From an uncultured Bacteroidales bacterium (GTDB lineage: Bacteria > Bacteroidota > Bacteroidia > Bacteroidales > UBA932): a DNA stretch of 62,399 bases. The translations under genes and the position numbers were made by a program. Below are positions 60,707 to 62,399 of this stretch, piece after piece. Within the stretch, counting starts at the first letter, position 1. The number at the start of each line of letters is the position of its first letter. The DNA is taken from the NCBI GenBank assembly GCA_949289565.1, contig CASEOO010000035.1:1-62399 (forward strand), in the 5' to 3' direction. Under the pieces are notes generated by a model. The model saw only the letters and a list, made by a program, of their open reading frames with translations, searched no databases and was not told the DNA's origin.

Positions 60707-62399
60707 ATCGAGTAGGAGGAAAACGAAGTAGTTTTCTTCCTACTTTCGTTTTCTGACCTCTCACACCACCGTACGTGCCGTTCGGCATACGGCGGTTCCT
60801 TAGTGCTGATGCAATTTGACATATAAGTCCACAAGGCAAGGGTAGCCTTGAAGTTTTAGCCTCTCGTTATTCATGGCTCGGCATAGTATCGGACTTCCTG
60901 CCGTGTTCCAGTATCCACCACGAGTATTGGCCCATTGCCAAGCTCGCCACCTGTCTATGCCACATCTCACGAGATTCTTGAACCTTGCGCCGACTTTCTT
61001 CCAACTCTTCCAGACATGACTCCGTATTCTGTGACGAAGCCACTCATCCGTCGATTGGAGGATGTTACGCATATCAGCCAATTTAAAGTAGTTCATCCAC
61101 CCATTGATGAATCGGTTCAGTTTGTCTTTCAGTTTTGCGTATCCCCATCCCTTACTTCTTGAGGTCAGTTCTTTCAGTTTCGCTTTCATCTTTGTAACTG
61201 ACTTGGGATGAAGGCGCAGACGGCATTGCCCGTTCATCATATAGAAAGAGTAACCCAAATACTTCACTCTGCCCACGTATGCCACTTCTGTCTTTTCCCG
61301 GTTCACTTTAAGGTGAAGCCGTGATTCGATAAAAGTGGCGATGCTCTCACGAACGCGTTCTGCTGCACGCTTGCTACGGACTAATATCATGCAGTCGTCT
61401 GCATAGCGGACAAACTTGTGACCCCTGCGGGCGAGTTCCTTGTCGAGTTCGTTAAGCATGATGTTTGCCAACAGAGGGCTTAACGGACCGCCTTGGGGAA
61501 CACCTTCCACACTTTCCTCATAGCTGCGTCTGACCATGACGCCTGCCGTAAGGTACTTGTGGATGAGGGATATTACACGTCCGTCACGTATGGTGCGGGA
61601 AAGTATCCTTATCAGCATGGCGTGGTTCACCGTGTCGAAAAAGCCTTCAAGGTCAAGGCACACGCAGTATTTATAACCTTGGGTGATATATTCCTGCGCA
61701 CGCCTTAATGCCTTGTGGCAGCTTCGATGAGGGCGGAAGCCAAAGCTGTTGTCACTGAACTGGCGTTCATAGATGGGAATCAGTATTTGGCTGATGGCTT
61801 GTTGGATTACCCTGTCCACCACCGTTGGGATACCAAGTGGACGTTTCTTGCCATTGTCCTTCGGGATTTCTACACGGAGGACAGGACTCGGGCGGTATCT
61901 GCCCGATTTCAAGGATTCCACAAGTTCATCTTTGTGTTCTTTCAGATAGCCACCCAATTCCTCGGTCGACAGTCCGTCTACTCCACCTCTGCCGTGATTG
62001 CGCTTAACTTGCAGGTAAGCACGGTTAAGGTTATCCGGTGAGAGGATGAACTCCAATAGGTTTCCACGTTCAAATTGCACTTCCTTGAGGTTGTTTTCAG
62101 TCATGTCCATGAAGGTCTGCACCCCCTCATAGCTTTCGCATTCCGTGCTATCCTTTTGAGGGTGGCTATCGGTTGTCCTCGGTATTTTCTGCATTCTTCC
62201 CTTCATGGAGTGACTTTCATTTACTGCTCATTTGACTAATGGTTCAGCCCTTCCCCGAGTTGAGTAGAAAAAATCGGGTACTATGGCCTCTGCTGACTTC
62301 TCATGGCAAGCTTTACTCCGTACTTCGGAAATTCATCCTCCGCACGTCCATGAGACCTCCCCAGTTAAGGACATCCTCTTTCCATCTTATACCTGCTTG
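60707..62399 (-). mobile_element. Group II intron, 3' end in window, 5' end beyond right edge
   Basis: Minus strand. Behind the reverse-transcriptase gene comes a domain V hairpin at about 60765-60796 (ACCGCCGTA pairing with TACGGTGGT), then a domain VI hairpin at about 60718-60752 (GAAAACGAA with TTCGTTTTC around a stem AGTAG/CTACT). The 3' splice point is at about 60707-60716, after CTCCTAC or CTACTCGAT; I cannot choose between them. The 193 bases upstream of the ORF (62207-62399) look like intron RNA and contain no gene. The 5' GUGYG end is outside the window. Confidence 0.85.
60800..62206 (-). CDS. ltrA: Group II intron reverse transcriptase/maturase
   Basis: 468 residues. Reverse transcriptase blocks: VKRNHGRGGVDGLS, RPLGIPTVVDRVIQQAI, the catalytic FVRYADDCMIL (YADD), and EGVPQGGPLSPLLANIMLNEL. 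The maturase (X/GIIM) domain follows (NRFINGWMNYFKLADM; RRCG-type end RCGIDRWRAWQWANTRGGYW). There is no HNH endonuclease at the C-terminus, so it belongs to the endonuclease-minus type that retrohomes with help from host replication. Encoded inside the intron, starting at the ATG at 62206. It looks intact. Confidence 0.93.
   Translation of the reverse strand: MKGRMQKIPRTTDSHPQKDSTECESYEGVQTFMDMTENNLKEVQFERGNLLEFILSPDNLNRAYLQVKRNHGRGGVDGLSTEELGGYLKEHKDELVESLKSGRYRPSPVLRVEIPKDNGKKRPLGIPTVVDRVIQQAISQILIPIYERQFSDNSFGFRPHRSCHKALRRAQEYITQGYKYCVCLDLEGFFDTVNHAMLIRILSRTIRDGRVISLIHKYLTAGVMVRRSYEESVEGVPQGGPLSPLLANIMLNELDKELARRGHKFVRYADDCMILVRSKRAAERVRESIATFIESRLHLKVNREKTEVAYVGRVKYLGYSFYMMNGQCRLRLHPKSVTKMKAKLKELTSRSKGWGYAKLKDKLNRFINGWMNYFKLADMRNILQSTDEWLRHRIRSHVWKSWKKVGARFKNLVRCGIDRWRAWQWANTRGGYWNTAGSPILCRAMNNERLKLQGYPCLVDLYVKLHQH

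Noticed and set aside
1..62399. CRISPR arrays, rRNA operons, prophage or conjugation genes
   Set aside because: No regularly spaced repeats, no rRNA-like sequence and no phage or transfer proteins were seen on either strand.

Overview
The window comes from a member of the Bacteroidales. It carries two SusC/SusD pairs, SusE-type surface lipoproteins, Bacteroidetes-type promoters (TTTG-N19-TAnnTTTG), a hybrid two-component regulator and a Bacteroidetes secG/lptE cluster. The genus cannot be fixed from this sequence alone. Most of the window (about 1-50.4 kb) is polysaccharide-utilisation DNA. The right end is ordinary chromosome, closed by a group II intron.

Region A (1-20.4 kb, all minus strand) is one susC-led locus: SusC, SusD, a SusE-like lipoprotein, two DUF4874/DUF4832 lipoproteins, two surface lipoproteins with a fimbrillin-like front and SusE-like modules behind, a 42-residue ORF, a GH88 unsaturated uronyl hydrolase, a GH3 glycosidase, and at the left edge a giant protein joining DUF4874-DUF4832 to an FAD-dependent oxidoreductase. 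No polysaccharide lyase is visible here, so the three DUF4874/DUF4832 proteins are the best candidates for a new glycan-cleaving activity. Both promoters of this region have a TGTG..CACA palindrome at the expected start of transcription.

Region B (20.4-50.4 kb) is a glycosaminoglycan locus. A minus-strand operon encodes GH88, a PL12 heparan-sulfate lyase, an S1 sulfatase, a DUF3604 metallohydrolase, a ROK sugar kinase and a TlpA-like lipoprotein. It diverges from a plus-strand operon with a second PL12-type lyase, a surface glycan-binding lipoprotein, SusC and SusD. An Rpn-family nuclease gene sits next, flanked by copies of a 42-bp intergenic repeat. A second sulfatase, a PL8 chondroitin-ABC-lyase-type enzyme, an internally deleted GH95 fucosidase and a hybrid two-component system regulator follow. 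The regulator is split by a frameshift in a run of nine Gs. The expected flow is: surface binding and lyase cleavage, import through SusCD, desulfation, GH88 removal of the unsaturated uronic acid, and hexosamine phosphorylation by the ROK kinase.

Region C (50.5-60.6 kb) is housekeeping: clpB without its N-domain, secG, a helical-repeat protein, lptE, a sigma-54 activator, a repeat-bearing lipoprotein, the malic enzyme maeB and a small unknown protein. A strong promoter followed at once by a hairpin between maeB and the last gene may make a small RNA or leader. Region D (60.7 kb to the right edge) is a group II intron with its reverse transcriptase/maturase, whose 5' end lies outside the window.
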